From: an uncultured bacterium
Lineage (GTDB): Bacteria; Patescibacteriota; Minisyncoccia; Phycocordibacterales; UBA2100
Direction of reading: 5' to 3'
Length of the DNA: 43,266 nt
Assembly (NCBI GenBank): GCA_903854215.1
Contig: CAINVT010000069.1
Location: 1-43,266 of the forward strand
A model generated the notes under the pieces. It saw only the letters and a list, made by a program, of their open reading frames with translations. It searched no databases and had not been told where the DNA came from. The stretch's first letter is position 1. Each line of letters starts with the position of its first letter. The translations under genes and the position numbers were made by a program. Positions 22,046 to 29,962 of this stretch are shown in pieces.

Positions 22046-23182
22046 ATGACGTTGCAACAAATCAAACGGCATTTTAAGAGGAATCACACCAGGTACTATC
22101 GAGGGGGCCCGCTCGTGGCGCTTGTTATTATTGCGTCCGTTCTCACGCTTTCAAATGGGCTGCCGTTCAAGTCGGTAGAAGTTGCATTCACCGATGCGGC
22201 ACCTTCGGGTCTCGCAATCGTTCCCGCATCGTGCCCTTCAAGCCCCGATACCGGATCGTGCGGATGCGGGCCTGAGCCGACGGCCACCTTTTCATGCCCC
22301 GAGGGCTATACCTTTGATGGCTACTGGTGTGTCGTCAGCGGTTCTTCGTGTAAAGTCGCGGCCACCTGTCCCGACGGCTCTACTGCACCCAACGGGGACA
22401 CGGCACAATGCTCTTGTACGTCGGGCAACACGAATGCGTGTGTGTGGACGACGTACTGTACGGGGGCGAATGATGTGAATGGAAATAACTGGCAGTTGTG
22501 GCAGTATAGTAATGCGATCCCTCCCGCGTACCGATCTCTGGGCGAAAGCTGTTCACCTGACACGGTGTTGTGTCCCTCTGGCTACACCGGCATCTATCCG
22601 AACTGCGTCGCTCCCGCGACCTGCCCCTCCGGCTACACTGGCACGCCACCGGACTGTGTCGCAGCGTTCTGTCCTTCCGGCTACACTGGCACGCCACCGG
22701 ACTGTGTCGCAGCGTTCTGTCCTTCCGGCTACACTGGCACGCCACCGGACTGTGTTCAATCATGCACCCCCCGATACATCTGCGGTACCGATGGCAACCT
22801 CTATCATGAAGACGCAAGTTGCAATATCAGCAGTACACCGACACAGATTTGTGAGTACGGCTGTTCCGGCAGCATATGTAGTGCACCTCCCGCTCCGCAG
22901 GTAGTTACGTTTAGTCTCAAACCATCCCTCGTTACATCCGGAAAAACGACAACTGTTACCTGGAACGTACTCCATGTTGCAGGTTGTTCAGTCACCGGTA
23001 CTAATGGAGATTCGTGGACAGGAAATACCGGTGCACAAACCTCATCGGCAATTACTGGTCAAACGATCTACACACTCCACTGTTCCGTTCTTACTGGCGC
23101 GAGGAACCCTGATGGTTCTATTGCTTCATGGATTGATCAGGTTGCGACTGTAAATATCGTTCCGAAATATCACGAGCAATAG
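22046..23182 (+). CDS. Cys-rich surface protein with EGF-like tandem repeats and Ig-like domain
   Basis: A 378-residue protein: basic N-terminus, membrane span at about residues 24-40, a Cys-rich region, then three near-identical 16-residue units CPSGYTGTPPDCVAAF preceded by a variant CPSGYTGIYPNCVAPA, and a C-terminal Ig-like domain (FSLKPSLVTSGKTTTVTWNV) of a type frequent in CPR surface proteins. The units resemble EGF-like loops in Cys spacing. It probably lies outside the cell, joined by disulfides. An AAGG 9 nt before the ATG is a fair ribosome site. Last gene of the three-gene surface operon. Confidence 0.8.
   Translation: MTLQQIKRHFKRNHTRYYRGGPLVALVIIASVLTLSNGLPFKSVEVAFTDAAPSGLAIVPASCPSSPDTGSCGCGPEPTATFSCPEGYTFDGYWCVVSGSSCKVAATCPDGSTAPNGDTAQCSCTSGNTNACVWTTYCTGANDVNGNNWQLWQYSNAIPPAYRSLGESCSPDTVLCPSGYTGIYPNCVAPATCPSGYTGTPPDCVAAFCPSGYTGTPPDCVAAFCPSGYTGTPPDCVQSCTPRYICGTDGNLYHEDASCNISSTPTQICEYGCSGSICSAPPAPQVVTFSLKPSLVTSGKTTTVTWNVLHVAGCSVTGTNGDSWTGNTGAQTSSAITGQTIYTLHCSVLTGARNPDGSIASWIDQVATVNIVPKYHEQ
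22622..22765 (+). repeat. Three tandem 48-bp repeats (EGF-like unit)
   Basis: Units at 22622-22669, 22670-22717 and 22718-22765. The first two differ by only a couple of bases; the third diverges after the DCV codons. Recent tandem duplication inside the Cys-rich gene. Confidence 0.9.
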
Positions 23183-23290
23183 AGGCGAACGCACACAACT
23201 CTTGTTGAGAAGAATCTCGACACGGTGTGAACGGACGATGTCGCTGCGTCTGAATGTGAATGCTGGTGATTAGCAGCGTACAAGACTTTT

Positions 23291-24940
23291 TTATGAATGC
23301 TTGATCATGCTCCGTTCGATATCCGCGATGGTGCCGCCGATCTTTTTACCGGGATTGAGGATGTCGAGTGGGTCGAAGATTTCTTTCACTTGGCGAAAAA
23401 GCTCACACACTTCTGGTCCGTACATGAGTTCGAGATAGGGCGTACGGATAATGCCGTCGTTGTGTTCGCCGGTGATCGATCCCTTATATTTTGCGACGAG
23501 TGAATAGACCTTTGGCATAAGCTCCAAGATTTCGGCACGCACTTCCGGGCGCCCCATGTCCATCAGGGGAATAATATGGAAATTTGCGTCCCCAATATGA
23601 CCGGCAATCGTATAGAGCAAGCGATGTTGGGAGAGCAGTGCATTTAATTCCGGCAGGAACCGCGGATAATCGTCCGGATGCACGACGAGGTCGTCGATGA
23701 ACGGCGCCGCATAAAGACCATGTAGATTTTTGCGCAGGAGAGAAAAGCTTTCGCGGCGGATCGTCCAATATTTTGCCGACTCGGTCTCGCTTCGTGCGAT
23801 CTTGACGCCGACCGGCAGGTCGGCGATCGTCGCCGCGGCGACGCGCGCGACTTCAAGCGCCTCCGATTTTGAATCAGCTGCAAATTCGGCCATCAATATC
23901 AGTTTCGGCACACCGCCGGTCGCTGCCATCCACATCTCGGGTATGAATGAGAAACCGAGTTTGACCATTTGAAGGATACCGAATTGCGAGATGATCTGCG
24001 GCATGAAGCGCACCGCGAGCTTGAACGTCTGGTCGTCGTACGATTCGAACGACTCCGGTTTTGATTTCAAAACGCGATGTACGATCTCGGGCAATAGCTT
24101 GATATCAGAAAGAAAGATAACGACCATCGCTCGGTGCGATTTTGTTGTGACCATGCCGAGCTTCGCGTTGGTGACGACCGCGAGCGTACCTTGTGAGCCG
24201 GCAATGAGTTGCGTGAGGTCGAACGTACCGCGGGATTTGTCCATCACATTCCATAGGGCGTAGCCGGCGGAATTCTTGGTGACGTTGGGTCGCGCATCCG
24301 CGATCAGTGACTCGTTCTCGCGTAGTAATTTGTGGATCTTGGTATAGATCGCACCTTCGAGATCATTTTGCGATTCTTTTTTCCACAATTCACTCGTCGA
24401 GATTGGTGCGAGAGTCGCCGTAGAACCGTCGGAAAGCACGACATCGAGTTCACGGATGTAGTCGTTGGTCTTGCCGTATGAAAGCGTCAGTTCGCCGCCG
24501 GAATTATTCGCTACCATTCCGCCGATGGCGCAGAGCTCGCGTGATGCCGGATACGAGGGAACGATCATGCCGCTCTTAGCACGAGTTGCGCGTTCGAAAT
24601 CACGATAATATACCCCAGGCTCAGCGACTGCCGTACCATCCGCAATCTCACCAATGTGATTCATATATTTTGTAAAGACGACTGAGACGGAGTCGGTCAA
24701 GGGACCGCCGGTCATGTCAGTACCGGCAGCGCGTGCGGCAAGCGATATATCCTCTCCACCGGCTTTTGCGTCGTGTACGTAGCGAACGATCGCGGCGACG
24801 TCGTCGGTATCCTTCGGAAATACGACTACCCTCGGTGACCGTTCAAAGATACTCGTGTCGCGACTGTATTTTTTGACGGTCGACGCATCGTCCGTCACAT
24901 CACCTTTCATTATGCGCGCCAGATCTTCACGCAAGTTCAT
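23291..24940 (-). CDS. FAD-linked oxidase, D-lactate dehydrogenase/GlcD-like
   Basis: A 549-residue flavoprotein of the vanillyl-alcohol-oxidase family. The FAD-binding half shows FPKDTDDVAAIVRYV, AAGTDMTGGPL and GGMVANNSGGE; the C-terminal half shows TIAGHIGDANFH and GEHNDGIIRTPYLELMYG, then IFDPLDILNPGKK. Members oxidise 2-hydroxy acids such as D-lactate or glycolate at the membrane face. There is no C-terminal Fe-S domain, so electrons must leave by a partner. The frame is open far upstream, but 24940 is chosen because a minus-strand TATACT (plus 24948-24953) ends 7 nt before that ATG and the fold begins there. Confidence 0.9.
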   Translation of the reverse strand: MNLREDLARIMKGDVTDDASTVKKYSRDTSIFERSPRVVVFPKDTDDVAAIVRYVHDAKAGGEDISLAARAAGTDMTGGPLTDSVSVVFTKYMNHIGEIADGTAVAEPGVYYRDFERATRAKSGMIVPSYPASRELCAIGGMVANNSGGELTLSYGKTNDYIRELDVVLSDGSTATLAPISTSELWKKESQNDLEGAIYTKIHKLLRENESLIADARPNVTKNSAGYALWNVMDKSRGTFDLTQLIAGSQGTLAVVTNAKLGMVTTKSHRAMVVIFLSDIKLLPEIVHRVLKSKPESFESYDDQTFKLAVRFMPQIISQFGILQMVKLGFSFIPEMWMAATGGVPKLILMAEFAADSKSEALEVARVAAATIADLPVGVKIARSETESAKYWTIRRESFSLLRKNLHGLYAAPFIDDLVVHPDDYPRFLPELNALLSQHRLLYTIAGHIGDANFHIIPLMDMGRPEVRAEILELMPKVYSLVAKYKGSITGEHNDGIIRTPYLELMYGPEVCELFRQVKEIFDPLDILNPGKKIGGTIADIERSMIKHS

Positions 24941-24960
24941 ACACATAAGTATACCAGGTA

Positions 24961-24994
24961 AAAACAAAAGGCCGTCCAGCAGTGGGACGACCTT
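24961..24994 (-). terminator. Terminator of the small gene at 25012-25320
   Basis: Read on the minus strand: a 10-bp stem (AAGGTCGTCC with GGACGGCCTT, one G-T), a 7-nt loop and a TTTTGTTTTT tail. It ends transcription just upstream of the FAD oxidase promoter. Confidence 0.85.
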
Positions 24995-25011
24995 ACGTTT
25001 CGTGCGATGCA

Positions 25012-25320
25012 TCATAGGAAAAGGACCCCGCTTGAGATCAATGTCCGAATGTCCTGGATGAAAAAGATCGGAGAAAACTTGCCGCCGATCGCCTGTGCCA
25101 ACAGAACACTGCCGATTTTTTTGATGAGCATTTGCCTTTGAGTGGTATCGGCACTGACCGCATCTTGCAGCCAGCCTTGCAAGGCGCACCCGACTTCGGG
25201 TTCGTTCTCTCCCCACGCATCGCAGATTTTCCGCTCCCATTCATTGAGAAGCGGGATGGGTTCGAAACCGTAATGCAGTGGTCGAGGCCATCTTCGCAGG
25301 TCGATGTAACTTCCGGTCAT
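25012..25320 (-). CDS. Small hypothetical protein
   Basis: A 102-residue protein with no family I recognise. It starts MTGSYIDLRRWPRPLHYGFE, has an acidic Trp-rich middle and a hydrophobic C-terminal helix (IKKIGSVLLAQAIGG). It is supported as a real gene by a good Shine-Dalgarno (GAGGAG about 8 nt before the ATG) and by a terminator 20 nt after its end. Unlike most neighbours it would not be leaderless. Confidence 0.6.
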   Translation of the reverse strand: MTGSYIDLRRWPRPLHYGFEPIPLLNEWERKICDAWGENEPEVGCALQGWLQDAVSADTTQRQMLIKKIGSVLLAQAIGGKFSPIFFIQDIRTLISSGVLFL

Positions 25321-25432
25321 GATCTGATCTCCTCTCTCAAACGTGCCTGACTACGCTGTTATGAATATGCACTCGGTTCAGAATAGTGTCAAACCCTGCA
25401 ACTGTTCAAAAAATGTGCGTTACAATGTACTC

Positions 25433-26260
25433 ATGAGACAGCAGTCGCGACATGTGTATAGCGCGCATCATCACTCCGTATTGAGCTATCCGGTGTCACT
25501 CGCACAACGTTTCTATACGATCATTCTCGGACCGTTGGCGATCGTTGCCTTGGTGTATATCATCGTGCGATATTTTCCATTCGCTCCTGAACAAACGGGG
25601 GAGTCTCTGTCATTCTCTATGATCGTTATCGCGTCTCTTGAAACATCGGCGCGACTTGCCGTCGCGTATCTGCTTGCGGTCATGGTGGGTATTCCGCTTG
25701 CGATCCTTACGACCCGCAACGCGACTGCCGAAGCGATCCTGTTGCCGGTCTTCGATATTCTCGAATCGGTCCCGATTCTCGCCCTGTTTCCGGTCATCAT
25801 TATGCTTTTCATCAATTTCAATTCGCTCAATGGTGCGGCAATATTCATTCTTTTCCTTTCGATGCTGTGGAACATCGTCTTCACACTCGTCGGCGGTCTC
25901 AAGATCATCCCGCAAGATATCATAAGCGCCGCGCATATATTCGGTATTCGAGGATTTTCTTTTTATCGACGGGTGATCTTACCCGCGATCATACCACAGC
26001 TGGTGACCGGTTCTATTCTTGCGGTCGCGCAAGGGTGGAATCTCATCATCGTGGCGGAGGTATTGCGCACCTACATCCCCGGCGGCACAGCCGCGCAAGA
26101 TCTTTTTGGTGTTGGCTCGATCCTTGTCGATGCGGCTGCCAACGCACAGACGGGCGTCTTTATCCAAGCGGTCTTCGTCATGGTTGTCATTATCGGACTT
26201 TTTAATTTTTTCGTGTGGCAGAAGTTACTGCGTTATGCACAGCGATTCCGCTTCGACTAA
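25433..26260 (+). CDS. ABC transporter permease, SsuC/TauC-like
   Basis: A 275-residue inner-membrane protein with about six hydrophobic spans. The cytoplasmic coupling (EAA) loop is GGLKIIPQDIISAAHIFGIR, with FYRRVILPAIIPQLVTG after it, as in nitrate/sulfonate/taurine permeases. It pairs with the ATPase one base downstream. TACAAT at 25421-25426 ends 6 nt before the ATG. No substrate-binding protein gene lies nearby, so the substrate and even the direction of transport are undetermined. Confidence 0.9.
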   Translation: MRQQSRHVYSAHHHSVLSYPVSLAQRFYTIILGPLAIVALVYIIVRYFPFAPEQTGESLSFSMIVIASLETSARLAVAYLLAVMVGIPLAILTTRNATAEAILLPVFDILESVPILALFPVIIMLFINFNSLNGAAIFILFLSMLWNIVFTLVGGLKIIPQDIISAAHIFGIRGFSFYRRVILPAIIPQLVTGSILAVAQGWNLIIVAEVLRTYIPGGTAAQDLFGVGSILVDAAANAQTGVFIQAVFVMVVIIGLFNFFVWQKLLRYAQRFRFD

Positions 26261-26261
26261 T

Positions 26262-26978
26262 ATGCAACCGATAATCGAATTCAAGGGTGTAGGAAAGCTG
26301 TATCCGCAGGAAAAACTGCCGGCGATCCATGATGTGTCGTTCTCTGTCGCGACCGGAGAATTCGTCTGTCTTATCGGTGCGTCCGGAGGTGGAAAGACAA
26401 CGGTACTCAAACTGATCGCCGGCCTTGAAGAACCGACCATAGGCACCGTAACGAAACCGGCTGAAGTTGCGATGTCATTCCAACTTGGTGCGCTCTTCCC
26501 GTGGCTTTCTGTCTTTGAGAATGTCGCGTTGGGACTTCGTGCACGAAAGATGCCCGAAGAAACGATCGTACGAACCGTTGACCACCAATTGCGCATGGTC
26601 AATATGTTCGAGTTCAAAAATAAATACCCTGTAGACCTTTCCGGTGGACAACGTCAGCGTGTCGGTATCGCGCGTGCGCTTGCCGTTGATCCGGCTGTCC
26701 TTTTGCTAGATGAGCCGTTCTCCGCATTGGATGTGATGACGACGGCCGAACTGCATGATGATCTCATACGTATTTGGCGCGAAACGAAGCATACCATCGT
26801 AATGGTCTCGCACCTTGTCGAAGAAGCAGTTTCTCTCGCCGATCGTGTCATCCTCATGCGGGGCGGCACCGTGCAGGAGATATTTAAGATCGACCTCGCC
26901 TATCCGCGGCGCGAACAGGAAGCCGCGTTCGCACATGACGTCCAAAAGATCCGCCGCACCTTCTTCGCCAAGCTCTGA
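26262..26978 (+). CDS. ABC transporter ATP-binding protein, SsuB/TauB-like
   Basis: A 238-residue ATPase: Walker A GASGGGKTT, Q-loop region AMSFQLGALFPWLS, signature LSGGQRQRVGIARAL, Walker B VLLLDEPFSALD and switch His in VMVSHLVEEA. It powers the adjacent permease. The ATG at 26262 follows the permease stop by 1 nt; an in-frame ATG at 26235 inside the permease gene is an alternative. Its last codons and stop (AKL-stop) lie inside an 88-bp repeat shared with 39653-39740, so the natural 3' end of the gene may have been replaced by the repeat. Confidence 0.93.
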   Translation: MQPIIEFKGVGKLYPQEKLPAIHDVSFSVATGEFVCLIGASGGGKTTVLKLIAGLEEPTIGTVTKPAEVAMSFQLGALFPWLSVFENVALGLRARKMPEETIVRTVDHQLRMVNMFEFKNKYPVDLSGGQRQRVGIARALAVDPAVLLLDEPFSALDVMTTAELHDDLIRIWRETKHTIVMVSHLVEEAVSLADRVILMRGGTVQEIFKIDLAYPRREQEAAFAHDVQKIRRTFFAKL

Positions 26979-27055
26979 GCTTGGTAGGGATTTTATGGCT
27001 ATGTTGAGCGATTTTGTTTTCCGCTTTTTTACCAAGCTCTGAGCTTTGTAGTTAT
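26968..27055. repeat. 88-bp double-hairpin repeat, copy 1
   Basis: Two imperfect palindromes with the core CCAAGC-TCTGA-GCTTGG (26968-26984) and CCAAGC-TCTGA-GCTTTG (27032-27048) separated by a conserved spacer. Same length and orientation as 39653-39740, about 88-90% identical by eye. The ABC ATPase stop codon lies in the first hairpin. Confidence 0.88.
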
Positions 27056-27158
27056 TCGACCGCCGGAGTTGGCGTGGGCGACCGGAGCATATACGATTGG
27101 GTCACACCGTATGAAGATGGGGGGTCTCCATACTTTCATTCCCCGATCACTGAGGGGG

Positions 27159-28415
27159 ATGAAAGACATATCAATTCCAGTGTCCGGTGGGGACATCGTC
27201 TCGCGCGCCGCAATCGCAAACGGTGATATCGTGGCCGATGCTGATCGGTCGGTCATCCGACTGGTCGAGCTTATCATCGAGCGTGCGCATCATGCGCGTG
27301 CCTCCGACATTCATCTCGATCCGCGTGCGGATGGTTTGTATGTGCGGTCGCGTATTGATGGCGTGCTCGAACATACGCATCTGCTTCCGATGGTACTCCA
27401 TGCTGAGATAATTTCGCGCATCAAGATCCTCTCCGGATTGCGTATTGATGAACACTACGGCGCGCAAGACGGTCGCTTCCGTTCAATATCGGCGGTCGGA
27501 GCTTATCTCGATGTGCGCGTTTCGATCGTACCGACCTATTACGGTGAGAATGCAGTTTTGCGCCTTCTTTCGGATATGGCGGAATCCTTTTCGCTGAGCG
27601 GACTGGGCTTCACCGTGCGCAACCGCGACATGATCACGCGTGCACTGGCGCGTCCATACGGCATGATCCTCGCGACCGGTCCGACCGGAAGCGGAAAGAC
27701 GACGACGATGTACACGCTCGTAAAAATGTTAGCGGAACCGGGAGTTTCGATTGTGACGCTTGAGGATCCGATCGAATACTCGATGGATGGTGTAAGCCAG
27801 ATCCAGATCAATCCAAAGACCGGACTTACGTTTGGTAACGGCCTTCGGAGTGTTTTGCGACAGGATCCCAACGTCATCATGGTCGGTGAGATCCGCGATG
27901 AAGAGACCGCCGGACTTGCGGTCAACACCGCTTTGACCGGCCATCGGGTATTGTCGACCGTACATACGAACGACGCTCCGACGACCGTCACACGACTTCT
28001 CGATATGGATGTCGAACCATACCTCATCGCATCGACCGTGTCGTTGGTAATCGGCCAGCGTCTCGTGCGGCGCATTTGTGACAAATGCAAGACCGTACAT
28101 CAGCTCGATGATACCGAGATCATGAGCCTGTCCAAACTTATGCCTCCGGAATATCTGCGCGCGACGCCGGCATTTTTTCAAGGGGCGGGGTGCAGCGCAT
28201 GCAACGGGAGCGGGTTTTGGGGTCGAGCCGGAATACATGAGGTGATGGAGATTACCGACGCGGTTCGTGCGGCAATTATTGCCAAAAAACCTGCGCATGA
28301 GATCAAGGAAGTTGCGCTCGGTGACAGCATGATTCCGATCATGGTCGACGGCCTTCGGAAGGCAGGACGGGGGATCACGACGATCACCGAAGTATTGAAG
28401 ACACGCTATGAATGA
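27159..28415 (+). CDS. pilB: Type IV pilus assembly ATPase (PilB/GspE)
   Basis: A 418-residue secretion ATPase that drives pilin polymerisation at the inner face of the membrane. It has ARASDIHLDPR, Walker A GPTGSGKTT, the Asp box TLEDPIEYS, Walker B VGEIRDEETA, the His box TGHRVLSTVHTND and a four-Cys zinc site (CDKC and CSAC). The N-terminal MshEN-type domain of full PilB is missing, so this is a short form. The ATG at 27159 follows GAGGGGG; the frame is open to 27069. It overlaps the pilC start by 8 nt. Confidence 0.92.
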   Translation: MKDISIPVSGGDIVSRAAIANGDIVADADRSVIRLVELIIERAHHARASDIHLDPRADGLYVRSRIDGVLEHTHLLPMVLHAEIISRIKILSGLRIDEHYGAQDGRFRSISAVGAYLDVRVSIVPTYYGENAVLRLLSDMAESFSLSGLGFTVRNRDMITRALARPYGMILATGPTGSGKTTTMYTLVKMLAEPGVSIVTLEDPIEYSMDGVSQIQINPKTGLTFGNGLRSVLRQDPNVIMVGEIRDEETAGLAVNTALTGHRVLSTVHTNDAPTTVTRLLDMDVEPYLIASTVSLVIGQRLVRRICDKCKTVHQLDDTEIMSLSKLMPPEYLRATPAFFQGAGCSACNGSGFWGRAGIHEVMEITDAVRAAIIAKKPAHEIKEVALGDSMIPIMVDGLRKAGRGITTITEVLKTRYE

Positions 28416-29484
28416 ACGATCAAAGCGACCGCTCATGGTGCGCTTTCCGGTGCGTGAGCAAATCGTATTTTCCAAGCGTCTTGCGATGATCCTCCATTCG
28501 GGTGTCGCCGTGCGTGAGGGATTACTCATGCTCGATATCGGCAATAGTTCCCGTTCCACCGCATACATTCTTGGATGCATTGTGGACGACGTATCGCGCG
28601 GCACATCACTCGCACAGGCGTTCGTTTCATTCGAACATCTTGTCGGTGCGTTCACGATCAACATCATCAAGGTCGGCGAAGCATCCGGCACCCTTTCGAA
28701 TAACCTTGCGTATCTTGCGGAAGAATTGAAGAAAAGAGATGCACTGCATAAGAAAGTACTCGGTGCGCTTATCTATCCGGTGATTATCGTCATTGCGACC
28801 GTCGGCATCTCGCTCATACTCACCGTTTATATCTTTCCGAAGATCACTCCCATATTCCGCGGATTCAAACAGCAGCTGCCGCTCTCGACGCGTATTCTCA
28901 TCGCGGTGTCGAGTTTTCTCATTCACGACGGCGCGTTCGTTGCGCTGGGTATCGTTGGTGTCGGTATCGGACTCGTCTTCATCCGACGAATTTCGCGAAT
29001 ACGACTCATGCTCGACCGTGCGATCCTCTCATTGCCGATATTCGGAAAACTTTTTCGTTCGTACGATCTGTCCACCATTACACGCACGACAAGTCTCTTG
29101 CTCCAGGGTGATGTACATATCGTGCCGGCACTCATGATCGTTGCGGAGAGTTGCAGCAATGCCGTGTATCGGGAGGATCTCATGCGTATCGCCGAGGCGG
29201 TACGCCATGGTAAGAAACTTTCGGCGTGTTTGCGCGCATGCGGCGATCATTTTCCGCCGTTATGTGCGCAGATGATTGCGGTCGGAGAGGAGACGGGTGA
29301 TCTCGCGGGATCGCTCAAATACGTCTCGGACATGTATGAGGAAGATATAAACGAACTCACGAAGAACCTAGCGACGCTCATTGAACCGGTCTTGATGATC
29401 GTTATGGGCGTCATCGTCGGATTCATTGCGATCTCGATCATTACGCCGATATACGGGATCACTCAAGACCTCACGCCGCATTGA
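28408..29484 (+). CDS. pilC: Type IV pilus inner-membrane platform protein (PilC/GspF)
   Basis: A 358-residue protein with two GspF repeats, each cytoplasmic helical bundle followed by a membrane span (IYPVIIVIATVGISLILTVY near residue 120, FLIHDGAFVALGIVGVGIGL near 175, and a C-terminal span near 335). Typical segments include LLMLDIGN, KVGEASGTLSNNL and IAVGEETGDLAGSL. It anchors PilB and the growing pilus. Second gene of the pilus operon, translationally coupled to pilB. Confidence 0.93.
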   Translation: MNERSKRPLMVRFPVREQIVFSKRLAMILHSGVAVREGLLMLDIGNSSRSTAYILGCIVDDVSRGTSLAQAFVSFEHLVGAFTINIIKVGEASGTLSNNLAYLAEELKKRDALHKKVLGALIYPVIIVIATVGISLILTVYIFPKITPIFRGFKQQLPLSTRILIAVSSFLIHDGAFVALGIVGVGIGLVFIRRISRIRLMLDRAILSLPIFGKLFRSYDLSTITRTTSLLLQGDVHIVPALMIVAESCSNAVYREDLMRIAEAVRHGKKLSACLRACGDHFPPLCAQMIAVGEETGDLAGSLKYVSDMYEEDINELTKNLATLIEPVLMIVMGVIVGFIAISIITPIYGITQDLTPH

Positions 29485-29487
29485 TGT

Positions 29488-29961
29488 ATGCAACGGCATT
29501 CGCATAAAAACGGGTTTACGCTCATCGAACTGCTCGTCGTGCTGGTACTCGTTATCGTTGTCGGAAGATTCGCGCTCATCGTTTCGTTTGATCGGTATCG
29601 CCGTGCCAGCTATCATGTTGATCGCGCATATCTCATTGCGGCGCTCGAACGCGCGCGATCACTGGCGCTGAATGATGTTTGTGAGGGGGGCTCATGTGCG
29701 GGAGGTGTGTCGCACGGTGTGTCTATTCGCCCCGATAGCTACGTCATATTTCAAGGCGCGAGCTATGCGACGCGCGACCCATCGTTCGACGAAGTTGTCG
29801 AGGCGAATTCGACGATCGTTCGAAGCGGACTTTCTGAAATCGTTTTCGCGCCGGAATCGGGAGATGTATCGCAGAGCGGAGCTATTGTCCTCGTCGACTC
29901 GTCGGGTCGTACTTCGACGACAACGATCGGATCGTACGGCCAGATCTCATGGACTCATTAA
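29488..29961 (+). CDS. Prepilin-like protein, GspH/FimT type
   Basis: A 157-residue protein with a class III signal: a basic leader ending in Gly (HSHKNG) and the processed start FTLIELLVVLVLVIVVG with the conserved Glu at +5. The body resembles minor pseudopilins (GspH/FimT), with one Cys pair (CEGGSC). It would be cleaved and N-methylated by a prepilin peptidase not encoded in this window. It starts 3 nt after pilC. Confidence 0.87.
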   Translation: MQRHSHKNGFTLIELLVVLVLVIVVGRFALIVSFDRYRRASYHVDRAYLIAALERARSLALNDVCEGGSCAGGVSHGVSIRPDSYVIFQGASYATRDPSFDEVVEANSTIVRSGLSEIVFAPESGDVSQSGAIVLVDSSGRTSTTTIGSYGQISWTH

Positions 29962-29962
29962 T

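Noticed and set aside
22380-22817. Antisense frame with HSPVACQCSRKDRTLR repeats
   Set aside because: It is the reverse reading of the EGF-like 48-bp repeats and has no independent support.
24941-25240. Extended N-terminus for the FAD-linked oxidase
   Set aside because: The upstream frame has no family similarity, crosses a terminator and runs antisense-like through the small gene at 25012-25320; the leaderless -10 favours 24940.
27014-27055. Small peptides ending in TKL or AKL encoded in the 88-bp repeat
   Set aside because: The shared peptide (SSELGRDF...KL) follows from the DNA repeat being in the same frame in both copies; the palindromes and variable spacer fit a DNA or RNA element better than a gene.
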